Shown piece by piece: positions 1-11,171 of a stretch of 64,000 nt of DNA. The stretch lies in contig VDFB02270651.1 in assembly GCA_007258455.2 (NCBI GenBank), positions 701,898,217-701,962,216 of the forward strand, written 5' to 3'. The notes beneath the pieces are model-generated. The model worked only from the letters and a program-made list of their open reading frames with translations. It searched no databases and was not told the DNA's origin. This DNA is from Sequoia sempervirens. Its lineage: Eukaryota > Streptophyta > Pinopsida > Cupressales > Cupressaceae. Every line of letters begins with the position of its first letter. Position 1 is the first letter of the stretch. The position numbers and the translations under genes are program-made.

Positions 1-760
1 TTTGTATGCCACACCCTTGTGAAGGATATGGGTAAACGAGTGGCACTTATCTGCCAGTTGTGTGATGAATCTTCTAATTGACTGGAGCTTCCCTTGAAGG
101 CTTCTAAACTGATTCAATGTCTATGGTGGTTCCATTTCCATTATTGCCTTGATTTTGGTAGGTTCCACCTCAATTCCCCTTTGAGATGTGATGTACCCCA
201 AAATTTTACATGTGGTGACACCAAATACACATTTTTTTGGATTGAGTCTCACTTGATATTTTTCCAACCTATCAAAGATTTGAGATAGCACTTCTAGGTG
301 TCCTTTTCTCATTACTAACTTTTCGAAGATATCATCCACATAGTCTTCAAGGATCTTATTAAACATCTCATGAAAAATTAAGTTCATTTCCCTTTGATAT
401 GTTGCTCCAGTGTTCTTTAACCCAAAAGGCATTATATTCCAACAATATGTCCCCCTTGGACAAGTAAAATTTGTTTTGTGCTGGCGTTCCTTAGAAATCA
501 TGATCTAATTATATCTAGAGAACCCATCCATGAGTTAAAACATTTCATGTCCAACTATTAGGTCCACTATGATATCTATGTTGGGCAAGGGGAAGCATCC
601 TTGGGAAAATCTTTGTTTAGATCTCTAAAATTCATGTAGATACATATGCCTCCAATGGGTTTTAAAATTGGAACAAGATTGGAAATGTACTCTGAATAAT
701 CAATTAGTTAGATGAATCCTACATCCAACAATTTATGTAGCCCTACTTTGACCAACAATA
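1..760 (-). pseudogene. GypB reverse transcriptase (partial)
   Basis: RNA-dependent DNA polymerase of a Ty3/gypsy element. The best open stretch is 121-501. It shows the MPFGLKNTGATYQR block, the catalytic YVDD box (usual gypsy form) and the LNPKKCVFGV block, followed by LGYITSQRGIEV. Upstream, around 560-730, the FRDLNK block can be read among stops. The finger and palm are present, but the C-terminal thumb and RNase H lie beyond the left edge. Stops near 500 and 530 break the frame, so this copy cannot make a full enzyme. Confidence 0.85.
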
Positions 761-846
761 CGATCTGAGGATGCATCTTCCTTAATTTTTGCTTTATCGG
801 TTTTGCATCTAGGCGAACTATGATATGGTGAACCGCTAATGATGTG

Positions 847-1326
847 TCAAGACCAAGAATATCCACATATGACCATGAAAAAAAAAAATCTCTCCCTCAA
901 GAAGGTTGCTAAATTATTTTTTTCCTCATCATCTAATGAAGAAGCATAGAAAGTGACTTGGGGTGCTTCCTCTATTCCCACATTGATGAGCAACAATCTC
1001 TCTACCAGGACTTCTGAATTTTCTTGCTCTATGTTGGGGAGATTGAATCCTTCATCCATAGGCACCTTAAAGAGGTTTTCACAATTGGATGCATCCTTTA
1101 TTTTTACTTTTTTAGAATCAGAAAGTGCCACATGGTGGCTTTCACTTGGTGATTGTTTCATGATTTTCAAATTTGTTATGTTGTGACTGAAAGATTCAAT
1201 CGTATCCCCAAAATAGGCTTGTGCATCTAGCTCTATATCAAAACCAACTTTATGATCTCCAAATGGAATATGATCTTGAATGCCCATGAACTCAAAAATT
1301 GCCTCATTGTTTTCAAATGAATCCAA
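847..1326 (-). pseudogene. GypB pol region between protease and RT
   Basis: An open stretch of 159 codons without a motif I recognise. It has an acidic, Asn/Ser-rich composition and ends just before the RT block in the same orientation. Its position suggests the linker that joins protease to RT in the polyprotein. A further open stretch at 1844-2077 lies between it and the protease. Nothing here suggests an independent gene. Confidence 0.55.
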
Positions 1327-2099
1327 AACTGGTGCATGTTGTTGATCTCAGTCGATAAGCTGGGGATATATAAGTGTAAGCTCATTGTATTGGGTTGGGG
1401 AGGAAAAGGATGTGGTGATCATGAATATAGAGGCATTCTCAAAGAGGTCCATGATACAAAAGGGAAAGTCATCAATGTTCTCATATTGAGATGTGCTTAA
1501 CTAGGAAAAAGCCTTATCCTCATTAATCAAAGTATTTGTGATGAGAGGGACCACATTTTTTCTTGAGGTATAACCAAGGCTAAGATTCTTTGCTCATTTC
1601 TCAGGGACTATTGGTTCCTGCATTCCTTATTGTTTCAAGCCAAGGCATCCAATGCATGTATATCCCATGCTCTTCATTAATTAGAATCCTTTTTCTGCTT
1701 ATATCCACTGAAAGTGAAAGCTCTTCTTCTTATCTTTCTCATCTTGATAAATCCATTCAGATATGTTCTCTTCTTCTATGATCTCTTTGTGTAAATCCCC
1801 CCACTTTTCAAATGTGGCGTTCTTAAACGTTTTTGATACTTTTTCAATGTTGCAGTTGACCATATGTTTTGGGATTTAATGGTAGTTTCCCTAGAAGAAA
1901 ACAATCCTTCAAGTCATATTCACCACAACCCATTTCTATGATCTTTGCTTTGATTTCAGATAAAGTTTGATTTGTACCAGATGTAGATACCAATGTTGAA
2001 GGATCAACATAGGGGGAAGGTATTGGGACTTCATCATTTTTAAGAACTTGAAGCACCTTGTAGTACTTCTCCTCCATGCTTTTGCAGTAATAAAATGGT

Positions 2100-2480
2100 T
2101 TTGGATCTCCATGAATTGTGATTTCTTTATCATCCTAGGGAAACTTGATACATTGATGGTACATTGAAGCTATGACCTTCATGGCATGAATCCATCGATG
2201 ACCAAGGAGAATATTATAAGGTAATTCAAGATCTAGGACCTAACAAGTGGTTTATGCAATAGCAAGTCTCACTTGTATTGGTATCTCGATTTTTCCTTGT
2301 GAACTTTGTTCATTATCATCATAAGCACAGATTGTGACCCCTTTTGTCTTTTCAATTAGATCCTCTGAATAACCCAACTGTTTGATCAACTGGAGGGTGC
2401 AAATATTTAAGCTCACACTTCCATCTATCAATACTCTCTTAACCTTATTTTTATGGACTTATACTTCGAGATGAAGTGCA
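2100..2480 (-). pseudogene. GypB retropepsin-like protease (degenerate)
   Basis: In minus-strand reading the region gives VLDLELPYNILLGHRWIHAM, then MYHQCIKFP. This is the C-terminal flap and ILLG box typical of plant gypsy aspartic proteases, where the wider family reads LLGRPWIH. It sits between gag and the RT linker as expected. Stops interrupt it, and I could not find an intact catalytic D-[ST]-G upstream, so this is a decayed copy. Confidence 0.6.
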
Positions 2481-2539
2481 TGATTATGAAATGTTTGGGA
2501 TGGAAGATCATATTGTGTGAAGAGTAATCTATGTGTAGA

Positions 2540-2890
2540 TTAAATGTGCCCTACCATGGCTTGAAATTGGTCACAATCAATGTCGATAGGAATTTTTGAT
2601 GATAAAAGGGATTTCCCTAGAACTTTCTTAGGGGAAGGTGAAATCTTCAATAATTTCACCTGATTATATGATTTTATTTTTCCACCAATGTTTCCTTTCC
2701 CATGGTCAGGCATTGGATTCTTATATATACCTAGATCCTTGTTTCCAGAACTTCCAGGTTGTTGATCAATGTTCACTTCACCATTTTCTATTAGATCTTG
2801 TATGACATTTTTCAATTTCATACAATTGGATGTTTTATGTCCCTTTGTATGATGATAGTTGAAATATTGTTCATCCTTAGACCATGAGGG
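2540..2890 (-). pseudogene. GypB gag C-terminus with decayed zinc knuckle
   Basis: Minus-strand reading gives a YHHTKGHKTSNC-type segment at about 2815-2870, continuing into MKLKNVIQDLIENG. This matches the CCHC knuckle of gypsy gag that precedes a leucine/isoleucine-rich 'L-x-I-Q-D-L-I' segment. The first cysteine positions are replaced (YFNYHH), so the zinc site is damaged. The open part at 2540-2821 is a proline/lysine-rich linker leading to protease. Confidence 0.6.
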
Positions 2891-2920
2891 TTTATCTTGT
2901 GGCTATCTTTATTGTCTGTA

Positions 2921-3439
2921 TTATAAAATTTTTAAAGTATTTTCTTGTACCAACTTGTTCAAGACTGTTTTGATGGGCTCTCCTAAGGGAGTATATTTTT
3001 GCCTTAGTGGGTAGTTGTTTTGTCTTGGTTGTTGTCCTTGTTGATTGTTAAAATTGTTGACATTATTGACATGTTGTGTACCTTCTTGTTGCATTTTTGG
3101 TTTGGAAAGTGCATTGATAACAACCTTTGCATCTACAACCCCATCATTAGTAACGTTCTTATTCCTGGCCCATATGCGAGGTTTGTCGCTAAAAGCAGAT
3201 GATGGATGTTTGTCCTTGTAGATTTGTATAACTCCTTTTGCAATGAGATCTATTTCAATGTTGACTCCTTTAGGTATGAGTTCCTCAAAAGTTGATACAC
3301 ATTGCATCTTTAATTGGAAAGCAAGATCTATGTTTAAGTTTCTTGTAAGGATCTTAACTTGTTATTTCTCAAGAATAGGACACTTGCATTTACTAGCCTT
3401 ATGTCTCCATCGTTGCAAGAAAGGTGCAAAGGCTTCTCC
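2921..3439 (-). pseudogene. GypB gag core (retrotransposon gag domain)
   Basis: Capsid-like gag region of a Ty3/gypsy element. The main open stretch is 2921-3307. Landmarks in order are FLQRWRHKASKC just upstream (~3390-3430), then CVSTFEELIPKGV, then a variable Asn/Gln-rich segment, then TPLGEPIKTVLNKLVQ. The FLQRW motif and the 'F-x-E-L-I-x-K-G' motif are standard in this gag family. It is continuous in order with the Gln-rich stretch to its right and the knuckle to its left. Confidence 0.75.
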
Positions 3440-3780
3440 CTAATTTTTTTTTAGGAGATGCTTGGTATTGATAATGTTCATGAAATTGTTGACCTTGTTG
3501 TTGTGGATGTTGTTGTGGATGTTGTTGTTGATGTTGATTTTGTGGTGGTGTATTTGGTTGTTGTTGTTGTTGTTGATATTGGATATGTTGGGATTGTTGA
3601 TATTAAGGTGGTTGTTTTTGATATTGAGGTGGTTGATTTTGTGATTGATTTTGATGTTGTGGTGGTGGATTTTGTGATTGATTTTAATTTTGTGATGATG
3701 AATTTTATGATTGATATTAATGTTGTGATGGTAGATTTTGTGATTGATTTTGATGTTGTGATGTTGGATGTTGATATTGT
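3440..3780 (-). repeat. Degenerate TTG/GAT-rich minisatellite coding a Gln/Asn/Pro-rich gag linker
   Basis: Short repeats of gttgttg and gattttgtgattgattttg type fill the stretch. In the gag frame on the minus strand they read as PPQHQNQSQN-like units, so the repeat is a coding linker between the N-terminal and capsid parts of gag. Other frames also stay open here and give spurious His/Asn/Ile or Val/Asp ORFs. Confidence 0.7.
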
Positions 3781-3976
3781 TGATTGTTGATACCATTCAA
3801 GCTCAAATTTTGTTGATATTGTTGACTTGTCATGTTTGTACTTTGAGTATTGAAGGTTGGTGGTTGTTGATGTTGTTGATTGTTAATACTATTCAAACTC
3901 ATATTTTGTTGATATTGTTGACTTGTCGTGTTTGTACCTTAAGTATTGAAGGTTGGTGGTTGTTGATTATTAGGAT
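3781..3976. repeat. Tandem repeat, two copies, 97-bp period
   Basis: Copy 1 begins tgattgttgataccattc at 3781 and copy 2 begins tgattgttaatactattc at 3878. Both run through gttgatattgttgacttgtc to gtattgaaggttggtggttg, and a third partial start follows at about 3960. The two copies differ at only a few positions. The repeat lies in GypB gag and extends the Gln/Asn-rich linker. Confidence 0.75.
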
Positions 3977-3989
3977 CATTAAAGATCGA

Positions 3990-4458
3990 GTTTTGTGGGG
4001 GTACATTTATCCCATGATTTTTTATGTTTGAACCTTGAGATTTGAAAGTTGGTGGTATATTTGTGTTTTTATACGTTGGTTTGTGTTGATTTTTTCTTGA
4101 TTTTGAGTATTTCCCAAGGGGTTTACATGTTGATTTAAAGAAGTATTTTGACCTACCCCTTGCAAGGTAACTGTTGGTTGACTTGATACATTAATTGAAG
4201 GAGGTTGTGGCATGGGTTGTGTAATTCACCACCATAAAGTCATTTTTTTGTTTCTAGGTATACAAATTTTTGATCCAAAGGTTGTTCTTTGAGTATATTG
4301 ACATCAAAATCCAATGGAAGTTTAGCCCCACTTTGTACGAGTTTCAACATGTATAAGTTAGGATCTAACTTCATCACAGTTTCTATGACATAAGGAAGAG
4401 TTGGGTCCTACATGACATTTCAAGAATATCATCGGGGGTGAATTCCCTAGTTTGTTTG
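3990..4458 (-). pseudogene. GypB gag N-terminal part
   Basis: Minus-strand reading gives LPYVIETVMKLDPNLYML and then VNILKEQPLDQKFVYLE (about 4222-4405), followed by a Pro/Gln/Asn-rich stretch (4022-4213). The gag start is on the other side of CopC, at 15999. Removing CopC and one copy of GTTTG brings the two parts together, although a frame change or stops remain near the junction. Confidence 0.65.
4454..4458. repeat. Target-site duplication of CopC (left), GTTTG
   Basis: Exact 5-bp match to 15871-15875 on the far side of CopC, as made by LTR-retrotransposon integrase. Confidence 0.9.
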
Positions 4459-4850
4459 TGTTAGAATTGGCTATGGATTCCAAGACCTAGAGGCCAAATG
4501 GAAAGCACAAAGAGAGAATAGAATGTGACAAGAATAAACTCTATTCTTATCAATATGATTCAATGATATGATTGTGATTTTGATACAATGAGAGAACCCC
4601 TTGGTTATATAGCCAAGGTGAGATGCAAGATGTCATAGGATTATGATAAGTGTCTTAATCATATGACATGAGACACCTAATCACACTTACCTAGGTTCAC
4701 ATGTAGTAGTTGTCAAAAGATAAGATAACAACTAATGACAACTAACACCTTCTAGAAAGATTCCTTCCTAGGACCTAAGTAAACTTAACATGTGTAAATA
4801 AGTTCCCTCGTAATGAATTAACTAGGTACAAGACTTTATTTACACCAACA
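4459..4850 (-). repeat. CopC 3' LTR
   Basis: 392 bp, tgttagaattgg to tacaccaaca. It matches 15477-15870 along its whole length. On the minus strand a TATA-like ctatataa occurs at about 4603-4614. Confidence 0.92.
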
Positions 4851-4862
4851 CCCCCTCTTAAG
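4851..4862 (-). other. CopC polypurine tract
   Basis: On the minus strand it reads TTAAGAGGGGG directly upstream of the 3' LTR start TGTTGG, the normal place for the plus-strand primer of a retrotransposon. Confidence 0.8.
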
Positions 4863-5640
4863 TGCAACTTAGGGAGTAGTAGATTATTATGAAAATGACA
4901 CAAAGATGCAAGAATGGTTCCTGGCTATGAGGCCATGTTAGGTACCCATGTACATATGCAAATAAAATCTCTCACAAACGGAGAAAAGGAGAAAACCTAG
5001 TGGGACAAAAATCCTCCCAAAAAGAGAGATGAAATACAATAATGAAATGCTCTCAATGATGCATGAGAAGGTAAAAACCCCATGTGAGGAAAAAGAACCC
5101 CCATAAGAGAGAAGTAGAAGAGAGACAAGGCAACCCCCCCTCAATCTTGAATCTTCTGCAATGATGTTAGAAGCTTGACATTCAATGCTGAAGATGATCC
5201 AAAATCATCAAACAACGTTCCTCCCCTTAGGAAGAAACAAAACCATGGATGTATGCAAGATTTCAAGAAGATGGATGATGTTTCTAAAGCATGCTCAAGT
5301 GTCTCCATGTTGATGCTGAAAGCTGACACACTGCAAACAGGCATTCTAGGCCACATTGATGAAGAGGGAAATCCAACATCTAGTAGAGATGAATGTAGAA
5401 CATGATCCAAAGACAATGATATCTCCTCTGAAGACAAAGAAGCCTCCTCCAAATGTTGTCCAAAAGTATCCATAGTCACATCAATCTACGAAGAATGATC
5501 ATGTAGAGAATGAACAATAGGGTCAAAGTGTTCCCTCACAACAACTGGAGAAGGATCTTCTCCATCAAAGAGAAGATGAATGTCATATATTATTTCCTCC
5601 AAATTTGCAATGAGACTCCATAAACGAGTCTAAAATAACT
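4863..5640 (-). pseudogene. CopC 3' coding-like segment of unknown function in place of pol
   Basis: An open stretch at 5141-5479 continues upstream to about 5630 with one stop, some 160 codons in all. It is Ser/Leu/Glu-rich (EEASLSSEEISLSLDHVL is visible) and has no integrase or RT motif. It stands where integrase should begin in a copia element. 4863-5140 holds no ORF I can support and looks like 3' untranslated sequence running to the PPT. The segment may be captured sequence or decayed, recombined pol; I cannot tell which. Confidence 0.4.
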
Positions 5641-5652
5641 GTCAAGAAGTCA

Positions 5653-6192
5653 TCACAAGTAGCCATATCTGGAAGACTGTATATCCTGCTGTACTAAATC
5701 ACAAGGAACCCAAACTGTGGAGTCACAAGCATTATCAACTACAACAATAGATGGAGAAGATAGAATGCATGGCTCAAGTACTCGATCTGATGTGAGAACT
5801 CCCAAGTTCAAGTAGCCAAATGTCTCCTCTAAATCATGGTTCATGCTAGAAATGTGATCAAGAGTCAAAGGAACAATCTCACCATCAGAAGCAAAATCTG
5901 CAAAGGTATACAATCGAGATGAGTGATCAAACACCCTAGTAGCGATGATCTCTCTACTCTCCAAGTCTCGAATGATGACTAAATTAGGTGTGAACTCCAC
6001 AATCCTCACATCTCCACCATATGTAATATGATATATGGAAAGAAGATTGTTCTTCAAATGAGGAACACACAAAACATCCTAAAAAGTGTTGTCCCCAAAA
6101 CTAATAGATCCCTTCCCAATTGCACTTATGTATGTATTGTTTCCCATAAAGATAGGAGACATAGTACAAGGATGAAATGAAGAGAATATAGA
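5653..6192 (-). pseudogene. CopC pre-integrase (GAG-pre-integrase-like) segment
   Basis: Minus-strand reading gives VPHLKNNLLSIYHITYGG, then VRIVEFTPNLVIIRDLESRE and SSRLYTFADF. This is the usual stretch after the copia protease ('L.NLLSV..L', 'I.D......', 'LY.F') that leads into the HHCC zinc domain. The HHCC and the DDE core do not follow. Instead the frame goes on to EIVPLTLDHISSMN and unrelated sequence and ends at 5653. Confidence 0.75.
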
Positions 6193-6399
6193 TTACGAAG
6201 ATGCCATATGATGAGAAGCTCCTAAATCTAGAAGCCATCTCCCTGATCCTAGACCTGAAAGAGCACAAAGAGCTTGTCCTTTATTTCCTGATGTAGATGC
6301 TTGACCTTTGTCCTTTTTAGACTGTTTTGAAGAAGGAGGAGGAGATTCAAACATTCTAGAAGGAAAATCAATGTGATTCTTTTTGAGAATATTTTTCAA
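6193..6399 (-). pseudogene. CopC aspartic protease start (WLLDLGASHHM)
   Basis: The protease cleaves the Gag-Pol polyprotein. The RWLLDLGASHHMASS segment at about 6195-6240 is the copia active-site block (usually W-x-x-D-S/T/L-G-A-S/T-x-H-M). A Lys/Ser-rich linker lies upstream. A stop follows soon after the motif, so the downstream part is read only as remnants. Confidence 0.8.
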
Positions 6400-6995
6400 C
6401 TCATCAATATCCTTCTTATAACAATAGTGTTCTTCATGTCCATCCTTCTTGCAATATGCACAAGTAGGATTCTCTTTCTTAGATGATTCCCCTTTGGAAG
6501 AGGATTTTTTCTTTGCTTGATATGAGTGTGGATTATTCTTTGATTTCTTCTATTTCTTATTTGATTTTGATTCTTTCACCTGACTAACCAACAATGCCTG
6601 AGATTTAGAAGTATTGATGAGACCCAGTGAGATAAGCTTTTATTGCTGATGTATCAACATCTCAGAAAATGATGCAAATTAAGGTGTAGTATATGCAAAC
6701 CCCATAGTAAATCCATGAGTATGAAAGCCAAAAAAAAAAGAAGCATAATCAGGACCAAGTTTTTTCATTGTATTGTAGACCAACTAAATTTCCTTCTTAT
6801 CAATTCCACATGCTTTACATTGCTCTCTTAGATCATTAACCTTAGTGATGTAGTCTTGGATATTGTCAAAGTTATTAGGATCAAGGCTCATCAATTCATT
6901 ATCAATTTGATAGCCTCTTATTTCATCTATAGTACCATACAATGTTTTCAAATTTTCCAAAGCTTCATGAGAATTTTTACATGATTCAATTTGAA
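6400..6995 (-). pseudogene. CopC gag, C-terminal two-thirds with zinc knuckle
   Basis: Minus-strand reading gives LFQIESCKNSHEALENLKTL (near 6985), IRGYQIDNELMSLDP, KACGIDKKEI and KKLGPDYASF, then a Lys-rich region and the zinc knuckle CAYCKKDGHEEHYC (CX2CX4HX4C, about 6418-6460). These are the blocks of the copia gag (UBN2) family. In-frame stops occur, for example near 6780 and 6550. The N-terminus is at 13671-13881, on the other side of LardD. Confidence 0.85.
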
Positions 6996-7000
6996 ATAAT
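6996..7000. repeat. Probable target-site duplication of LardD (left), ATAAT
   Basis: Matches ATAAC at 13671-13675 at four of five positions. The host gag frame resumes properly across the pair. Confidence 0.6.
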
Positions 7001-10000
7001 TGTTACCTACTTTTAGCTACAGCTCAAAACAGGTGGAGCTGAATTGCATTCATCATAGAAAGGTGCAATATTTCTACTAAAAGTATTCATTGAATTCCAA
7101 AATTTGATTATGCAAATGTTTGTAATAGAAGAACTCATAAATTTGCATAAAATAATGTTGCTTTATTCATATTGTAAAAACCAAAGTCCCACACAAGCCG
7201 TGGGAGTAACTTAATTTGATTTTCTTAATCAAATAATGAATACAAAGAAAGAATGTAAACTATACAAGTGAAAATAACATAAGCATGTGATAGAAAGTGA
7301 TTCGTCATTGCCTGGAATGACGAATCATCTTCACATTAAAGTCTTTAGTTGTGTTCTGCTTTCAAATTGATCCAGCTCTAGGCTTCAAAAGCATCTGCAA
7401 GAATGATAAAATGTGTATTAGAGATGGTCTCTAAGCAATGAAGAATCAAATCCTACTTCATGCCTGCATTACCAATAACAATGTAATCTACATCATTTCA
7501 AGCATGCATCAGATGATCAAGTTAAAGGAGCACGAAGTTCAATGGAAGCTTTCAGCTTCAATTATTTTATTAATTTGTTTGTTTAATGTGCAGGAACATG
7601 TATAATCAAATAATTTCAACCAACGGGTATTGTTATGAGTGGTGAGAAATGTGGCTCCCACAAGGGTTGAGCCCAGCTCATAACAATAACATAAGCAACA
7701 TTTCAATGTATCATCAATCATGAAAGACAATGATTATTTCATAAGCAAGGATAGCCACATTAGCACCTAACAATGCTTCTATAATGAACATCTACATTCA
7801 TAAGTAGTCATGTATGATGCTATTCTACACTGTACTGATAATGAGAAGAAAGTATCCTGATCAATAGTTCATAAACTGAGGTGAGACTTCATACAAGTAT
7901 AGTCACAAATATGTAAGATGGCAGCCCTTTGGAGTTTTATCATAACCAAGATGGACTATAAATGAGCAAACAAATATCATATGTAAAAGTGCAGCAATAA
8001 GGCAAGTGAAAGAGCATGTATATTGATTGACAAGGACAACTACATTACAATCTGAATAGTGGTAGCTTACCAAATAGTCATAGAACTATGAACAAGCTGG
8101 AGTTATGTTTTCATAAGTGACAGTCCCATGAGCACTATATTCAATAATGAAATATGATGAAAACAAAGTATAGTAATGATCAACATATAGAGTTTCATGA
8201 CCACAGTCAAAAGGATCACATCTGAAGCTTCCTTGCATAAGGATGACAGTATGACAGTCCAGATCACATGTTCATAGAGGTAATAAATAAGCCATGAATG
8301 CATATTTCAGCAAAGTATCAGGAAGTATTCATGATTAATAAGAAGTGGATTAATCAATGGGGCGCAGTCTTCAGACCAATGACAAACATGGCATCATGCA
8401 GGAACAGTTACAGTTGTATCAAGGATGCATCATGCTTTCCAAGTATGTGATACAAATGAGCCTACATTATTATTGCTTCAGACTTTTGTGGAAAAATTGA
8501 AATACAAAATCAAGAAAGCCAAGAGTAATACCCACTACTTGTCATGGGGAAAATGATCCTTTTATAATAGAAAGAGAGTTATGTTTTTGTCACATACAAA
8601 GAATAGGTGGAGATCACAACATAATTTACACAACAAAAAATCAAGATAAGAAAGCCCTCTTTTTGAAAATATGATGAACATAAAAGCAATACCTTCAAGT
8701 TTTATTCCAGCCATTGAGAAAGGGTTTAAAGAAATAGTTGATAAAGTAGCAAGATGCAAATACAGGTAACAGTGCTATCATCAAACAAGATCTTATGCTT
8801 ATACATAGGCTTCTTGGTGTATCTAGCACAATCAAAATGGTTGTCTCTCGATCATCTAACCGACTGGAATAGCTCTAAAGCGTGAGCTTATTTAAAAAAA
8901 GGAAGTGAGTTTGTTTCAGGAATTCAAAGGACAGTAAACAACACACTCAGAATATGATAAAAGATATGTCATGGTCGTGGCCTTCATGATGTGCATAAAC
9001 AGAAAAATATAGTTTCTTGGACAAAATAAGGATAGAGCTTGAAAGTACACAAATTTAATGAGAAGAAATAGTGAAACCCATAAATTTTGCTCGAAAATCA
9101 CAAGCATTTCTATCATTTTTCCCTCAATAAGCTCAAATTGAGTTGTTTTCATCAAAAAAGTAATGGAAAAAATAGAGATAGTAGACCTACCTCTACTGGT
9201 TTTCAAGGAAAATGCATATAAACTAGCAAGTTTGAGCTTCAAAAGAACTCCATTGAGCTTGAACCAACACTCATCAAGGCCGCCTCAAAATGAGTAAACA
9301 CATCGACATTGGCAGTGAGAACATCAAAATAATGCATCAGAAAATATGGCATTGGTCATGGCTGTATAAGCCAAAAGAGGCTTCAAAATAGTAAGGAATG
9401 GTCGATCTTGTGAAAAAAGCATACTTACCATGAATTTTCTGTAGAAATCTTCGAAGAAATCACTCAAGAAACTTCAGATTTACCAGAATATCGAACCCTC
9501 AACCTTGCTCATACATGGTGGAGCTGAGTTCTTTTCCAGCAGTTGCAAAGTGCATAATGAAAAAATATTAGGGCTCAAGCTTTCTTTTACTCAAGAATCC
9601 CTAATTTGAATGATGAGCAATTTTGACTTGTGTTTTAAAAAAATATTCCATTTTTTATCACTGTGGCCATGACTTTTAAGTCAATGAACCTAATGAAGAT
9701 GTGGTCGATCTTTCCCATATGCAATTAGAGTTGAGGTCAAGAATATATGCTAAGTGCCAAATATAAAGCACATGGAGAGTTTTTTTTTTTTTTTTTATAT
9801 TGTAAATTTATGTTTGATAATTATTAAAAGCAAATTTATTAAATTTCTTTTTAATGATTTTTCAAACCAAATATCGTAAAAGGGGGAAATATATAAAAAA
9901 AATTCACTCACGTGCATGTGGAGTTGAGGATTTTGCATGCCTTTCAAAGTTCAAGTCATAATGGGCGGATTGATATGAATAAGGAGGCTTTTGCATGCTT

Positions 10001-10948
10001 GGGCCCACTTTTTGAGGGATTTTTTCGGTGTAATTTGAGTGCTCTATGGATTAGTTATGAGTTGAATTTGAGTTTAAATCATCATACACTCATTTTTGCA
10101 TAAGTTTGAGATATTTTTATCAGGATTTTCTCTTCTGCTCAGATTTCGCATTGGAGATGTTGTTTTCACTTCAGTTCTTTTTTTGGTTGCTTTGTGCATG
10201 CCTTTTGTATATATTGGAAAAAGTTAGTCTTTTTCTAGTAGTTCTTATTTTTCATCTTCTCTGGCATACCTTTTTGCAGAGAGAAAGATTTGTAACTCAA
10301 CTTTTTACATTAATACAATTTTACAGCTTTACAGGTTACTTTAGTTTGTCATTTTGCAGAGTTTTCCTTCGTATTGTTCATTGAGATAGAGTTCACCTTT
10401 GCAATTTCAGATGTTTTGTGTGCTTGAATGATCTGATGCAAGTCTAATGTGTTTCATTACCGAAACCTTCAAACTTCTGTCTTATTTTTTGCATACTTAT
10501 ACACAATTGTTGTTTGTAACAAGGCATTAATTGTGCTCAAAACTGGTTCCTTTTCCTATTTATGAAAACTTAGTTTGCCTTAGAAGAAAGGAAATAAATA
10601 CAACCTTTTAATGAATTAATAATGTGTTCAGAGAGCTCAAATTGCCCTGTTTTAACAATTTTCCCTAAAGGTATAAGTTGTGAATCATTCTGCAAGTTTA
10701 CCATCATTTAGGTGCATCACTGAGGTTTTTTTTAATTTTATGATTCATATTTTCAGTTCAATCCCTCTTTACCCTTTTCTCAAAATAAATTATTCAAGTA
10801 CCTTATTGATTATCATATAGGAACCAACCTAGAATCTAGAGGTCTATCTTCGCCATAGGAATACCCACAGCATGAAGATAGTTCCCATGTTTCAACAAAT
10901 TGTTGAATTTAATCATTCAAGCGTTTGGGTGCAATCTGATTGACAACA
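7001..10948 (+). repeat. LardD 5' LTR (proposed, ~3.9 kb) or LTR plus unknown insertion
   Basis: The right end, gattgacaaca at 10938-10948, is certain from comparison with 13670. The left end rests on the TG start and the near-matching TSD. A TATA-like tttgtatatattgg at about 10206 would place the R region near 10240. 7001-9880 has no coding sequence I can support: it is AT-rich, with a T18 run at 9779-9796. Only the last ~640 bp are confirmed by a second copy. Confidence 0.5.
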
Positions 10949-10953
10949 GTTTT

Positions 10954-10971
10954 TGGCACACCCGGTGGGAC
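10954..10971 (+). other. LardD primer-binding site
   Basis: tggcacacccggtgggac lies 5 bp after the LTR end. GypH has the related agcacgcctagtgggac in the same place. A TGG start just inside the 5' LTR is the normal mark of a tRNA primer site. Confidence 0.65.
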
Positions 10972-11171
10972 TCTAAAGATCACTTCAGAGAAAGAATTCA
11001 AAGATACAAGCTGCTATTCTGGTATATACAACAACATTTTTACTTTTCAGAGGTACAAATTTATACTTGGCGACTCTGAGCATATTTACTGGTTTCAACA
11101 AGACCCAGTGCTAGTATGTTTCAAACACAAGCTTTATTTCTTATTTCCAGCTAATTATATGAGTAAAGATG

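Larger units (their letters stand above)
1..4458 (-). mobile_element. GypB, Ty3/gypsy retrotransposon, left segment (gag-PR-RT)
   Basis: Minus-strand Ty3/gypsy element. Reading right to left there are gag, a CCHC-like knuckle, protease and RT, and the left window edge cuts the element inside RT. The rest of its 5' side (gag start, leader, 5' LTR) lies at 15871-~20440. The break is the CopC insertion, flanked by GTTTG at 4454-4458 and 15871-15875. Many in-frame stops show it is dead. Its 3' LTR is outside the window. Confidence 0.85.

Noticed and set aside
3458..3790. Plus-strand Val/Asp-rich ORF and minus-strand His/Asn/Ile ORF
   Set aside because: Alternate frames of the low-complexity gag repeat. 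The gag frame is the Gln-rich one.
9779..9796. T18 run as a retroposon tail
   Set aside because: No flanking duplication or SINE/LINE-like sequence on either side.
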